A stretch of DNA of 64,000 nt from Endomychus coccineus (GCA_958510875.1 OY294068.1:66876633-66940632), one strand, 5' to 3'. Positions 46,301 through 61,300 are shown, numbered from the stretch's first letter. Made by a program: numbers and translations. Notes: a model not told the origin generated them from the sequence alone.

Positions 46301-49300
46301 TATAGTTTCCGTAAACATAAAAAAATTAAAATGATTTTATTAATTAATAACAATTATTCAACGATAAATATGCAAATTACCACAAAAACAGCGATTTTTT
46401 CAATTTTCCCGCCATTTTTTCCATTGCAGTATACCTTTTTTACCGTTCATCGAAAGAAGAGTAAGTGAGCCAAAACAGAACTCTGTAGGAGACGTAGTTT
46501 TAAGAGGAATCGCAGTTAAAAATTTGGTTTATTTTTTATATTTAATCAAATTTAACAAGAACCTCCATATATTTCCCTCCGAAAACATTACTGCCTTTTT
46601 GCAATGAATAGAGGTATCTTTTGCCAAAGTTTGAGCTCCATAAAATCTTATTTGTCAAAGAAAAAAATTTAAAACCGAAAAATTGGTTTTTCGCATTTTG
46701 TCGGAAAATTTTGAGGTTAGGGTAAAAATGGTAGGTACAAAAGTTGTAGATCTTTTTATTCCCTACAACTTTTATATTTAACTTTTTTTTGGTAGAATGC
46801 ACGGTTTAGAGAGAAATCATGAAAAACTGTTTTCAACCCCTAAAAACACACCCCATTCCATCCCGGATAGCAGCTGTCGGTTCGATTTATTTTTCCCTCT
46901 TTTATAACATCTTGTTCGACAATATCCCGCTGTCAGATTGCTGTAACGAATTATTTTTTTTATTGCTAATATTTGCTCCTATTAGTGCTGGCCTATAATT
47001 GTTTCAACTGTTAATAGCTGACTGATCCATGAATGATATCAGACACTCTCTTGTTGACAAATGATTACTGCATGATTTGATGCTTTCTCATTGTATTAAC
47101 TACGGTATCAAGGAAGTTATTAGGATAATAAAGTCCCGAGGTTGGCCCGTGTACGTCCCTGGGGAATTTACGATCGAGGGCTTATTATACTTATAACATC
47201 CGTGGTGCCTTCAACGTTTAATGTCCTATTAGTCTGCTATTTAATTCAAAAATTTGGAATTTACAAGTAAAAACAAAATGTTGAAATTTACGATTGATTA
47301 ATTTGCCATCCATAAATTCTATAAAAGTACAGAGGATTATTTAATATAATTAATAATCTACGACAATGATGACTGTAACCAAGCAACATATTATTTTGTT
47401 ATTGTCAATAACGCTGGACTATTTACCTGTCTTGTGTTGAGCTTAGACAAATGTTGAGTTGTAGTGAAAATGTTCGAAGAAAAGAATATTTTTGAAGAAG
47501 TGTAGCTAAAAGCTGCCGAGGCACTTGTGCGTTATGAATCGAAAAAGGTGCTTCGAAAATTATATCTTTACCATTATAAAATACCTGATATGACATTTAA
47601 TTTATATTAATAAAGGTTACTTGTAATTCTATGTTAAAATTCATGGTAATTGTATATTATACGAGATATTAAAAATTGAAGATTTTCGAAATATCTTTAC
47701 CATTATAAAATAGCTGGTGACATTTAATTTATATTAATAAAGATTACTTTGAATTCCATGTTAAAATGCAAATTGTATATTATACGGGATTTTAAAAATT
47801 GAAGATTTTCTCGAAAATTTCTTTTTGTAACGCATTTAAAAACCTCCAAGTATGAAAAAACAGGTTGCTAAACTCAAAAATTCCATCGGGAAATATTGAA
47901 AAATACATGTTAGTGGTTGAAAATTAAAATAAAATGTGTACTTTTCTAGCGTCACCCTGGCAACCCAGGTATTATTCGGAAAATTTTTGACATAATCATA
48001 AAATAATTTCTACGAATTGTAGTAACTCAAACTTAACGTAATATATAAGAATGTTTAAGTCTTAAAATGCTATTTCTGTGCAGCTACATTCTATTGAGAG
48101 GAATAATTGCGGAGCAAACTAAATCTGTACATGTAACAAAAATTGATTGAATATAATTTACTACCAATTGTACAGTTGATAGAATAAAAGCTCATGGTTT
48201 TAACTCCTTATTACTATAAAGGTGCAACAATAATTGAGAAAATTATTTCTACCGGTTGTAGTAACTCGCACCTGACAATATAAAATACTATTGAATCTTA
48301 AACTGATATTTCTGTTTAACTACAGTTGTAAAATAAGGAATTTGTATACTGTCAGAAGCAAAAATATAAATCTTGTAATAAATTATTTAAATAGAAGATG
48401 GTGTGAATTAAATTTTCTTTCTGAATGTCACCCGTTCATAAATTATTCCTGGAAATGTTTTTTTGACTACTTATTTTAAAAAAATTATCGCTCGCTTGCG
48501 GCTTGGGATAATTTTCAACATATCGGGAAATAAATTAAGCACTAGTTATTCAGTACTTATTATGGTATAATTTCTTTAATTGAAGCTATAAACTTCAATG
48601 ATATGGCTTCAATACTACGTTACTTTTACAACCAATTCACATCACTTTTACAACCATTCACAGCACTTTTACAACCAATTTACATCAACAATGTCTCAAA
48701 GAAAGTGACGCGCTATCTTCGTCAAACCAGAAATATTTCATTTTTACAGTTGGCAACATATTATAGAGTTGCGGATATAAATTGTACATTTTTTAATTTG
48801 ATTTGACAGTTCATATATTTTTTGTGAATTAAACTTCAAAAATACAGAAACAATTCTTCCCAGGACTGCAATTCTACGTACATTCGTAGTGTGCAATGAA
48901 AATTGCGAAATGTGTACCTATATTTTATTACATCAGTATTATAAACTGAAAAATGAATGTGTAAATACGTCCATTTGTTTATCCCGATGAGACATGGATG
49001 GTACTGTGGGTCATTCTTGGAAAGATTCTACCACTAAAACTGTGAAAACAATGAATGTTGATGAAGCAATGTATATCGTACTTTATGTTGGTTGTGAAGC
49101 AGGTTTTATTCAGTACAGAACTGATATTTTCTTCCAAAACAAAGGATGTTCATCATCATGGTGAAATGTATCAAAACAACTTTTTAAATGGGTTTGAATT
49201 TCAACTTTTAGTGAATTTAGAAGAATCCCCACCATCCTTGTGGATATTAAATAAACTGCCAACAACCACTCCCAAGAAATATAATATACGATAAAGGTTA

Positions 49301-52300
49301 AGTAGGAGCAATATACCTATATACCTTTAAATCACTGTTGATCTTGGTATAATTGAATAAGCCTCAACCATTATACGTAGCAGATAATTATGTTAACTGG
49401 AAAATATGGACAACGAAGAGCTTTGTCTACCCTTTTACCATTCTATTTTTAACCCCATTACAGGGATCAAGTTGCACAGATGGTAGAGGTGGAAAGAGAC
49501 TAGAAAAACCAACACCAGAAATAAGGGCGAAGACTATTGAACATGCAGATAAAGTAAATAACTCTGTGTTATTGTTAATGTGCATTGTTCACAGGAGCTA
49601 TAGTTTTTAAGGCAGTGGAGTAGTAATATTTTGATGTGATAGTGCAAAAACCTCAAGTCAAAACAGCAAATTTGATAAAGTAAATGATATCGATTTAAAG
49701 GTATACGCTTCCTTTTCTGAACTTTTATTTATACCTGTATTTGAAACTATTTGTTATCAGAAGGTTTATTTCTTATATCGTTTATGAACACATCTTGTAA
49801 AATATATCCAAGATATAACCGAAATGAATATTGTCAAGCACATTTTCTTTTAACTTTCACTCGGTTTTCGCAACTAATGAGTGATGAATGTGGTGCTACC
49901 ATAAAGTAAGTAAGCTCTTTATTTCAGAGTATGGTAAACAAAATTTACCCATATCAATATCATTAATACATAAGTATGCAACAGAAAATGAAATACATTT
50001 CCACATGATCCAAGATAAGTAATAGGAAAGATAATCTTATATGGCTCCAAAGATGAATTCTAACTTGAATATTTTTTGAAATATTATATTCATCCTACTA
50101 AATAAGTGTTCCTGTGATAATCGAAAGTAAACTTGGATATCGTGCACTGATTTGATTATTTTGAAAATCGCATATTTTGAGTGTTCATTTCCATAAATAA
50201 TAATACTTTAAAACATCACAGTATGGATTAATAATATTGACTTGAAGCTGAAAGTAAATTTTGCGTATCTTTATCTAAATCTTTCAGATGGAAGTAGAAA
50301 CAGTATGTAGGTTAGGTACTTACTTTATTTTATTCAAACATTGTTTAACACCAATAGTTTGTTAATTGCATTTAAGATTATAAATAATGTCTTATCTGAT
50401 TCAGTAAGTAAAGAAATCCTAACTTTGTTTGTAAACAGTTTATCGAATCAAATCGTTAGTTGTATTGCTTATGCATAATACAAAAACTGAAATAACGACT
50501 TCGTCTGTCTACACTATATTTTCTTCCCAAAGAATAACTACTCGAAGTTGTCAACCTCTCTTATTCTATTTCTAAGATAACTCTTGTAATAATAAATATA
50601 TTTAAATTCCATTTTCATTTTATAGATCCATGTACATAGAAACCGTTGTGAATTTAGTGAATAATATTCAATTTATGATACCACAATTACCAACATTTAA
50701 AATAGTAAAAAACGATTCACATGCACAAAGATTTGTTGATCAATTGATACGTTCCTTTTCATAATTTATTTGAACAACATACAAATTACGTTACGAATAT
50801 ATGAAAATGTGAAGAATTTATAGAGAAACAGGTATAACAACATATCTGTAACCGTAAGTATTCGTATAAGTTCATAATTTATACAGTTTTCAAAGTTAAC
50901 CTCAACATTTTTAACGGAAAATATGTATATTTTATTTCCTGATGGAATTTTTGAGCTTTGCAACCGATTTTTCATATTTAGAGGTAACTAAAAAAAAATT
51001 TCATTCATTATAAATTTTTAATAGAAGCCAAATTCATTCAGTGCTAGTACATTACTTCTAATTTATCTCAAAATAGGGTAATTATTGAAAAATAACAGAC
51101 TAGTAGGACATTGAACATTTTGGAACTTTTATTGTTATCATTTATGATGTATACAGAAAGTTGTAAATAACCTTTTAAGCAATTGACTTGGTTGTCCCAT
51201 CGACATATACATATGGACTGCGCGTGGCAATGATCAGCGCGGGTAGTGCCGGCGTGAGAGAGGGGAAAACGAAGAGGACTAATACAGTCTTTATCTACTT
51301 TATCTATCGCGTTTCTATTGGCCGCTGCGTTGCCATGGAAATGCAACTTGACTGTAGCTAGTATGTTTACGTCCCGAGCCGATAGATAAAGACAGTATTA
51401 GTCCTCTTCGTTTTCCCCTCTCTCACGCCGGCACTACCCGCGCTTATCATTGCCACGCGCAGTCCATATGTATATGTCGATGGGTTGTCCGCGTCCATTT
51501 TGTAACTTGATTGGAAGCCCAGCATTACTTACTGTTCATAAGTTCTTTGTTTAATATCTATATTCTAAATATTGGTTTATGATTGAGGGAAAAATCATAT
51601 TACTTGAAATCATTTAGATAAACAATAACTGTTATCTCTTTAGTAATCGTCTATCGTTATAGAAATGTGTCAATATGCTTTATTGCAACAATATTACTTA
51701 TAATGCTGATAAAATATAGTACATTACTACAGGTTGAATGAGCTAGTCAATCGGCTTAATGGCCGTGAATGGAGAAAACTTTGTCTTTTCGATAAAGGAA
51801 TATGAGAAATCTCATTCTGTGGGATTGTTAATGTCATCACTACCATTATTTCCTTTCCGAAAATTTTGCATATGTACAAATAAAACGTAAATTAAGTTCT
51901 GGTATGATCTATAACTGCGTGACTTAATTCAATTGGATTCTTTTAATCTGTCCTAATATTGGAACTACCAAAATAATTCTTAAACAACTAGATTCCTGGT
52001 TATGGTTAATACCTCGACGAATATTGAATTACAAAGAATATATTCATGAACAAAGGAAAATATTAGACATATTCATCAATAAAAACTCGGATCCCGTAAA
52101 ATGATGTTAACATTATCACTAAGAGTTTAGTGTGTTCATTCTTGAGCACAAATTTACAGACTTTTAATTTAATACCAGTAAAATAAGGAAATAAAGACCT
52201 GGCAGGAACATCGTTGTAGCGTCATCAACCTCTAAATTTTAGAGATTTTACAAAAATGATTGAAATTAAAGTGCGATCTACAAACCTGCAATTTTAATAT

Positions 52301-55300
52301 GCTTTAATTTAAAAAGCCGGGCGATTTTGAGGATTATAAGTAACATTGGGGTAACTAGGTAGAGGCTGTGGGTAGCACCCCCCCCCCAGAGAAGTAAAAT
52401 TAAATTTGTTTTTTTCTCATGTTTATAAGCAAAAAAATACTATTTTAGTTTACTAGCACATGTAGCATATTAGTTTAGTAAAATATAATTATTATTGTTT
52501 TATGAGAACCCATTGTATATTTTCTGCACATACTTGCCTACACACGAGAAAAAAACACGCATAAATTGAATATTTTTGTATAGACTCTACTCTAGGTAGG
52601 ATAATAATATAGAGCTGGCTGAAAATACAAAAGTGGTGTATTATTGGAAGATGCAAATTTACAACCTTATCTTATAACACATTTGAAATATAGATTTGCT
52701 AATCTTCCTCTAGCAAAGTCTGTTGATTCTTTCTTTAAACTAGAAACAGAATAAGCAGTAGAGTTTAGAGATGTTATGAACATTGATACGGCTGTTCTAC
52801 ATGCTGAAGTAATCATAATGAAAAACATTTTCAAAAATAAAAATCTTGAAATTTCCGAGAAAATCTTGGGAATGAAATTAAAACAAAGTTTTCCTCTAAT
52901 TTGTAAATTTTGTTACAAATAGCTGTTGTTTATCAGTAAGTTGAGCTGGTTGTGAAAGAAGTTTTTCTGCTATCCGACGACGAAGAAGCACAATGAACCA
53001 AGATAGGCTTTCGTGTATTGCATTATTAAGTAAGAAAATCTTCTGATAAAGCAATTTGTAATACCGCAAACAAAATCAAAATCAAAATTAGGTGCAAAAT
53101 TATATACTGCATTTCTTAAGAGTGAGAGACTACAAGGAGTGGATTGTGTCACAATGTGTAAAATGGCCGATTTCTCACGTGGGTGAATAAGTTGTCAAAC
53201 AAGGGGTGAATCACAGCCTACTCTAGGGTAAGCTGTGGGTGAATCAACGTTTAGACAGGCAACGTTTTTTAATCGAACACTTCCACCCAGTGAATTCTAA
53301 TCGTTAATATCCCTGAATCAAATCAACTATATATGATGTGACAACAGATTGGCATTTGAAATATATCATCTCATAACTCGTTGGTAGCGGCTCATCGCAA
53401 AACTGCATTCTTAATTGATGATCATTCGATTAATAAATCATTAATTTTCAAATATGTATATAATAAATGGCTTTATCTCAGGCTTACAGCGTAATATTAT
53501 TTAATGGGAATATTGGGATATCATTATTTATTGTTATGCCTAGTTTTACAGAAAACTAAACTTACTACAATTTGATTTGTCACGTTTCAAAAGAATATCT
53601 TATATTCTTCCCTTTTCTGAATTAGGTAGCCTGATGAGTTCGCTTGGAATGGTTCTTAAAATCATCAAATCACGAAACTAGGACTCGATAGCATAATCCT
53701 TTAACAAGATATCCTCGTTTTAGAATAGAATACAAAGTTAATAGTGTTGAGGAAAAATAATGAAATTATATAATTACTTGGTATGATGTACTCAGTAATC
53801 AAGTGTTTTGTGTAACCAGGGATTGTGACATAATTGATCTTTAGATAGTGCTATTAAGAGATTATATCGTTATACTTAAAGATGTTTGAACTGATATGTT
53901 GGCCTTGGTTTCACGTAGAATTAAAAAGCACGTGTAAGATAACTAGTTTTTTAAATAGGTACTTCTTGTGCGTAACCACCATGAATTGGTTGGGTTTCAA
54001 TGTTCATGTTAAGTAATGCTGATCATTATATCAAAGATTTGAGTGAATAAATAATAAATAACAGTGAATGGACATATATGTACCACACCCTTACAAATCA
54101 TGCGGAAAAAGGGGGATTTATTTTTGTATATTGGAAGACAGTGAGCGAACTATGGGTCTATCTGCCGGCAAATTCTGTAGCAGTTGCCCAATTTAATATG
54201 TGAGTTTTTATATACAAGGGTAGTTCCATTCCTTGCTAAATATTGGGATTGGCTATTTTATTCCCCCAATTCAGTATACAGCCTACGATTGTTCAAAACA
54301 TCGGAAAAATACCATTTGGAAATAATTATTGGATCGGTACAGGCTTTACAGCGGGCGAATGCCCGTGTTCCTCACTTAAAACAAACCTTTGACCGACCTA
54401 GATACAATTTAAATAGCAGTTCAACATAAGGCTGTTAACTTTGAATATTAATGTTTTGCATTTCTTATTAATTTTATAGTAGATTTATTTAATATAATGT
54501 CGTTTGGAATAACACTAAAAGAAACGATAAGTTGATTGTTTTGATTGTTTGATTATCGTCGAGCTCATGCTCATGGTAAGTTGGATGGTTTCCAATACTT
54601 AACATGAAAACAAAGCTTCCAAATCCATGAGTAGTACATTGTATCATTTAAGATGTGATAGATCCTATACCAAAAAATGTACGGATGTATTGGATAGTGG
54701 GTAACAACTGTTACAATTACCCAAGAAAAATGTTGAACAAGCAGTGGCTGCTGGCGACTCTAAAGTGTGTTCTGTATTATTGATAGCGAATTCAAAAAGG
54801 TTCTGGGGGCCTAAGCCTGATTTTGTTTGAAAAATTTTGACAGCATAGCTTCACCTGATACTATTTTTGATCTTAACTGATGTTTCATCAACATAACTGC
54901 TAGTTACAACTAATGTACGTGGTTTCGTTAATTTGGATGAAAGAGATTTTGAGAACTTTTCATCAATTTTCTTATATAATTATAAACTAAGAATGGTATC
55001 ATGTCGTTCTGTATAGCTTCCCAGGTGCGGGCCAAAACTGACCTTGTATCAATATCGTTCACGAAAAAAATACAAAAACTAAACGCTATCGTTTAATTAA
55101 ACTGGCGAGTTCTTTAAAATTACCTCGATTCCGAGAATGAAAATAGCTGACGTCTATGGAACATCTTACATAATTGGATTTTTCACATCCATCTTGGCTA
55201 GTTGAAGCCGAATCCATCTTTTCCTCGTCACCTTACATTATTATTTATGTATTATTTTTATTGGTGTAACACTATCTCAGCACCGCAAAATAAAAATACT

Positions 55301-58300
55301 TTTGACAAATATTAGTATTGTTAACACCAAACCGGTACTACACCGAACCCCAACAGTATAATAACAGAACTTCGAACTTCTTGAACTGCTTTCCGCCGTT
55401 TAGTGTTCGTGTCGTAAGGTACCTGTCTGCTATCGTCCTTTTTTTTTCAACTGCCGTCTTATGGTGGGGACAGTGCCTCAACAGGTGTCTTCTCTTCGTT
55501 CAGTGGTTGTAAATTGTACCGTAGTCACAATGACGTATGCATAATATTCTTCAGAATGAATAAGTTTGACAGAATATGATTTGTCTTAGGGATCAAGGTT
55601 GAGGCATATACTTGATCTGCATAAAGTGAACTTTTCAGCTGGATGTGATGACTGGTTAGTTCGTTTTAGATTCTACCCTACCCACCCTTGAAATACAAGA
55701 TGCATATTCAATCCTATACACATTGCGCAATGCTCCGCAATTTTTTGAATTTTGTTTAAATTATGTATAACTGAATATTATACGGATTTTCCTAATCGAG
55801 TTTGATACGTATTGTGATCGACTGCCCATCCGTAGTAGCCGACGATGTTATCAAGTTGACAACCATTGTAATATGGAAGTTACGTTCTACGATGTTATTC
55901 AAATATTCAATATGTCGTAACATCATTTCTTCGTTGCACAATCCTAATCGAAAATAGCCACACAAGAATTAATTGAAGTTTGGCAAAAGTAGTATAAAAC
56001 TATCATATTATAGTCATGCTCAAAATTTCAAAGAAAACTAACATAAACTGCTTATTCGATAGAAATACCTTGATACTCTTTTATGACTTATTTTATTATC
56101 GCCTGCTTCTTGCCGGGATGTACTGTAATAAATATTCTGGTATTATTGGCAACACATCTTTTTCGCCCAGGTACATCAATCGCATGTCTATTCACTATAT
56201 TGCGCATCTATTTTAATAATTATTCGTTGAGTTGGTGGTAAATCTTGATACCTTACATGAAATAATCGTGTTATCTTGATTTGATTAGATATGTCGTCAT
56301 AACCAATCGTAATTCTAATTTCAATCATTTCATTTACATAATGCATTTTGTAGGTGTACCTAATTATAGTAAAACTGACGATGTTAATAATAGTCCAGGC
56401 ATTTAAGGAGGAAAATCAACGATTTTTGTCCGAATTTCGGCGAGGTCTAATTTTAGTCTATTCTTAAGTATTTTGACGCGCTTAACACGATGGTGTAGTT
56501 TACATTTGGGTTAATCCTGTGCTTGAAAAACTTTGGCCATTTTTTGGGCCCAAAAATGGTAATTTTTAGATTTTTTGCGATTTGAAACAAAACTGGATTG
56601 TATAAAAAATGTTTGAAACAAAAGTTGTTGGAAAAATTAATATGCGATTTTTGGGTCCGGTCCGAAGTCAATTCAAGGTAGTGGGCCCAAGATAGGGCTC
56701 ATTTAGTGTGTTTTTTAGGATATTGAAAAACTGAGTATATGTCAGAGTTTTTGTTTTTTCATGTTCTGTTTAGGTGAACAAAAAATGTTATCTCCATTTT
56801 TTGTAGTTCTTTTGTATTTTGACCCACCTCATTTTTTGGCGCCAAAATCGGACATTCCGAAAAATCCGTATTTTGCCCCTAGAGGCCCAAACACATTTAT
56901 CAGGATAGCTCCACTTCCACTCATCCCAAATCCATCTGCTTAAACTTGAAATACCTACTCGCTGTGAAAATCTCTAATAGAACCTACAATTTGGATCCCG
57001 AGAAAAATTGGAATTTTTCGGTTTTCCAAAATTTTCAATATGGCTCTAAAGTTATGTTTTTGGACCAAAAAGCTTGAATTTTGGATATTAGGTGCAGAAT
57101 AATGAAATCTTTCGAATGATTTTGGTTTAAGATAGATAACATGAGTATTTCGTCTGAAATTCGCAAAGTACGGATTTTTCAAAATGGCCGATTTTGGCGC
57201 TAAAAATGAATTAGTACAAAATACAAAAAACCAAAAAAATTGAAATAAAAATACTATCTTTCAACCTAAGCAGAATATGAAGAAAGAAGAATTCTGACGT
57301 ATACTCAATTTTTCAATATGCTAAAAAACACTAAATGAGCCCTATCTTGGGACCTCGAATCGACTTCGGACTGGAGCCAAAAATCGCGCATTAATTTTTC
57401 CAACAACTTTTGCACCAAACATTTTTCATACATCCCATAGTTTTGTCTCAAACCGAAAAAATCGAAAAATTGTCAATTTTGGGTCCAAAAAATGAGCATA
57501 ATTTAATCTTAATTTAAACCACGGTCGTACATACAGGTCTGGAAACTCTATGGTTGACTTGAGTCGCTTACGCGTCGTGAAACTCGTAGTCCCTCGCTCA
57601 GCCACCAGCTGGCGCTTGGATCAAGAGGGGTAAAACGATTTCTCTCCGGAATCGCAAGCAGTGTTACTAATGCCCATTTGCACCGTTTAAGCATAGCTTA
57701 AAATTGTCGAAATGTTAACTTTGAACCTTTTAAAAGGTCGTGATAGCCTCAAACTGGGCCAAAAACTGTTTTGAATTGGTTAATTTTCGATAAATCGAAT
57801 GACGTTCACGTGAGGAGCGCGTAGCTCGCGAGTTAGAAAAGTGCAAATTTACGGTACATAGAACGTCTTAACGAGGATTTTTCGCATGCGGTTTTCGCTC
57901 CATGTCGTTAGTTTATGAACGGGGTCAACTAAATAGCATAGTCCCGGGCCCAAAATGTCGATTAAATAGGAAAATTCAATTAAAACAGTTTGAGGTATTG
58001 TCAGCTGTCAGCTACTAGCGTCTGACGTGCGATGTACCAAAGGGAATTTTCTAGCAACTAAAATATACTCAAAGCGGGTAAAAGCTAGCGGCCTATAGCC
58101 GAAAACACTTTATTACAACTGGCTCCGGCCGCACGGTGCATAAAACGGCCCCGAATTAACAAGATCGAGGTAAAAAGTATAAACTCTAACTGACGCGTAG
58201 CGAGCTCCTCGAGGCATATGTTAAAATGATTACATTCGTAGCTAATTACATAGGACGTCTTTCGTTCATGCAATTGTGTTTTTATACAATTCGAACCTTC

Positions 58301-61300
58301 TAATTTCGATAGGCCACGTGAAAATCCCGGAGTCGGAAGCGCTATCGAGATCTGAACGTTAAAACTTTCGTATAAAATTGTGTTTACAAGTCAACTGACA
58401 CTTGTCACAGAATACTCTTCATGGAGATCAAGATGATACTCTTACGTGACGCCTTTTATGATTCCCCTACGTGGCGTCTTTTGGTACTATGTGAAAGTCG
58501 ACGCGTAGCGGACTCACTGCTCACATAGGAAACAACCTCGAGTTTCCAGACCTGTGTATACGACCGTGATTTAAACTACACCATCAGCGCGTCAAAATAT
58601 ATCACAATAGACCAAAATTAGACAACAAGGAACCCCGGCTATCCCGCCCAGTGTTCATTATGCACTTTCAGGCCCACCCCCTCTACGTAGCTAAACCATA
58701 CTGCACGACAGAAGCCTTATAAGAAGGGGATGGAGAGTGATTGATGAGTAATCGTCGACCTCGTTCAGAAGTGGGCATTAAGCTATTGCGAGACCCTCCC
58801 CGTCTACGCAACTACGGCATACTGCCAGACAAGAGCCCAATCCTTTAAGAAAGGAGGGAGAGGATGTCCTCCACATGAGCTTCTTTCACCCTGCCTCGCT
58901 GAAGTTTGACCACAGCTGTGTGATACCTGGCATAGGAAGATACCGGCACGGTGGCTTCATGGTCAAATGGCGTGTGCGTGTGGAGATGGCATTACTTGCT
59001 AGGTTAAGCTCCCCGAAGAGAGACGAAGCCACTCTCAAGAGGATGGCTGGGCCCGATGAAGATCCAAGAACCCTCACCCACCCGTAGTTAGACGAAAGCC
59101 GACACCTTTGAGAAAGGAGTTGGATGATGTTCTCCACCTGGGCTCCGTTTACCCTCCTCATGTTTCCTGTTGAAACAGTTTAAGATTAATGAGTAGAAAT
59201 CGGCCTTGTTCAAGTTTGGTCTACCGCATACCTTTGCCCCGGCTGCGAGTCCATTGTCCAGAGATCTGGGATATGAAGCGGCGCTTTAGGGGTATAAGCC
59301 GTGTAGTGCAGCGCATACCCACCAATTCGCGGAGGCAACTGTTAGCTTAGCACGATGTGGTAATGGGGCTAGTAGCTCCGAGACTCGCCGAGAGGACGTT
59401 ACATGCTGTAGACCATAACTGGGGATTTTAACCCCTGTCTTCCCATCCAATGGATTTTAAGCAGCATTAAGGTGGCTGGATAGCTAGAAACACACTGGGG
59501 GAGGGGTGGAGGAGACCATGGTCATAATGAGGACCAATAGGTCACCCTTCTAACTCAATTCACAATCATCTAAAGTATGTTTTAAGACTAAAGAATACAT
59601 AATTATGAATTCGCCAGTGATGCTAAGCAATGAACAATTCACATATCCATCGAATGATTAGATTCTAGATTATATTAATTTCAAATAGTAGAGATGCCTT
59701 ATATGTATACGTTATATTTATGAAAAACTTGTATATTGTGGAGGGTTTTCAACCCTAATTCACTAAAGTGCATCAGAAATATGGCCAAATGAAAATCGAA
59801 ATTGACATGTGCTTAGATTTTTTTGATGAGACTTTCAGCTAGTTTTTACCGAATCTATTCCAACAAAATTCAGTACAGATGAAGCATTCGACCTTGCAAC
59901 AATTTTTCTCCCAATGAAACTTTGAGGGTCAGATTGGATGCGTGATATGAGCTTACACCATAGACCTATTATCCTAAGGAGACAGAATTGTCTACATTCA
60001 AACACGATCAGACATTGCCAAAATTTCGGGCTACTCAGACCGCTGTATATTACAAGTATGGCCGTATGGAATGTGCTGTTGCCGGATTAATTGTTCTGTG
60101 TGCCGGATTGAGATTTGTAATCATTACAATCCATAGCATTATTCATTGGTTATATTAGAAGCAATACTGTTGAAATGTCGTTTTCTCTGAAAAATATTCC
60201 ATAATTTATGGTAACCTGGAATATACAATCGAATTATAGAATATTAAAATTTTTAAATATAGAACTATTCCATTCCATTGCATCATTTATTCAGAAGGCG
60301 ACAACGCCGCACACCTTTCAGAATGGGAGCTTCTGTAGTACGCAATTTGACAGCTTCCGTATTTCTCGTAGCTATTTCGAAGCGGTGTTGCCTTACAAGT
60401 GGTAACAAGTTTGCAATCATAGTTACAGCGTTGCCAATAAGGAGTAATTATGACTCGACGACAAAGAGGTCCGTTGGTTTTTTTTTGTCATACTTCATGT
60501 AATCATTGCAACAAGTCAAATGGAGTTTTATGAATGAGATGTTTCGTCTCCTTAGGATAATAGGTCTATGGCTTAAACCAACTTTATAGCCTTTGCCGTA
60601 AATCTGGGAGACATGGTAGCAAAACTATTATAAATATAATACATATATTGTGTCACAGCTGATTATTACAAACATTCTTACCTCCACTAGTTTTTGCCTC
60701 ATTGCGTAGATATTTTTATATAGAGGAACAATGTCATTCATTTAATCTAGATTCATTTTCTGATCAACTTATATGTGGGCTACTGTTACTATTGTATGAT
60801 TTAGAAAATTTTCATGATTAAATCATTGATCATCACAGGTGAACGCTGAATATTGGGATAATTTATTGAAGTATTTATAATTATTTATAGTGTATCCACA
60901 GAGTTCACACTGTTATAGTGTATTATTTATATTCCATGTTAAATTGTAAATACTTTCTTACTTTTACATGAATAATTATTGGTCTCGTTCCGCTGTTAAA
61001 GATGTTATAAAACCTAATTATTAACGGGCTATGATCTTAGTTATTAGATGAAAGTGTGCGATAAAACGAATAAGTCTTGGCAGACACGAAATCCTAGTCG
61101 CATATGCAGTAAAGGGAGAGTGAACGAGATTCTATTTATATTTAGAGGATAATATCAGTTTTAACTTCGATTTATTTTTCTTTATGCATTGTAGGTTACA
61201 GAACTATTTGTTTGAAGTTGGATAATAAATAGTCCGTATTCCTCTACTTGACCAATGAATTAGAACTTAATAGCTTTTTAGATATAAATGGATTGAATTC

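Larger units (their letters stand above)
44303..46995. mobile_element. 2.4-kb-family long-TIR element, copy 2, with a nested insertion
   Basis: It has the same ends as the element at 30339-32738 (TAGGCCAGTA type, flanked by TAA at 44300-44302 and 46996-46998). Arms of about 700-1000 bp pair (44303-45030 with about 46210-46995). The centre carries the acidic ORF and, unlike copy 1, an inverted-repeat insertion of about 400 bp at about 45530-45930. Removing that insertion restores alignment with copy 1. Confidence 0.83.
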
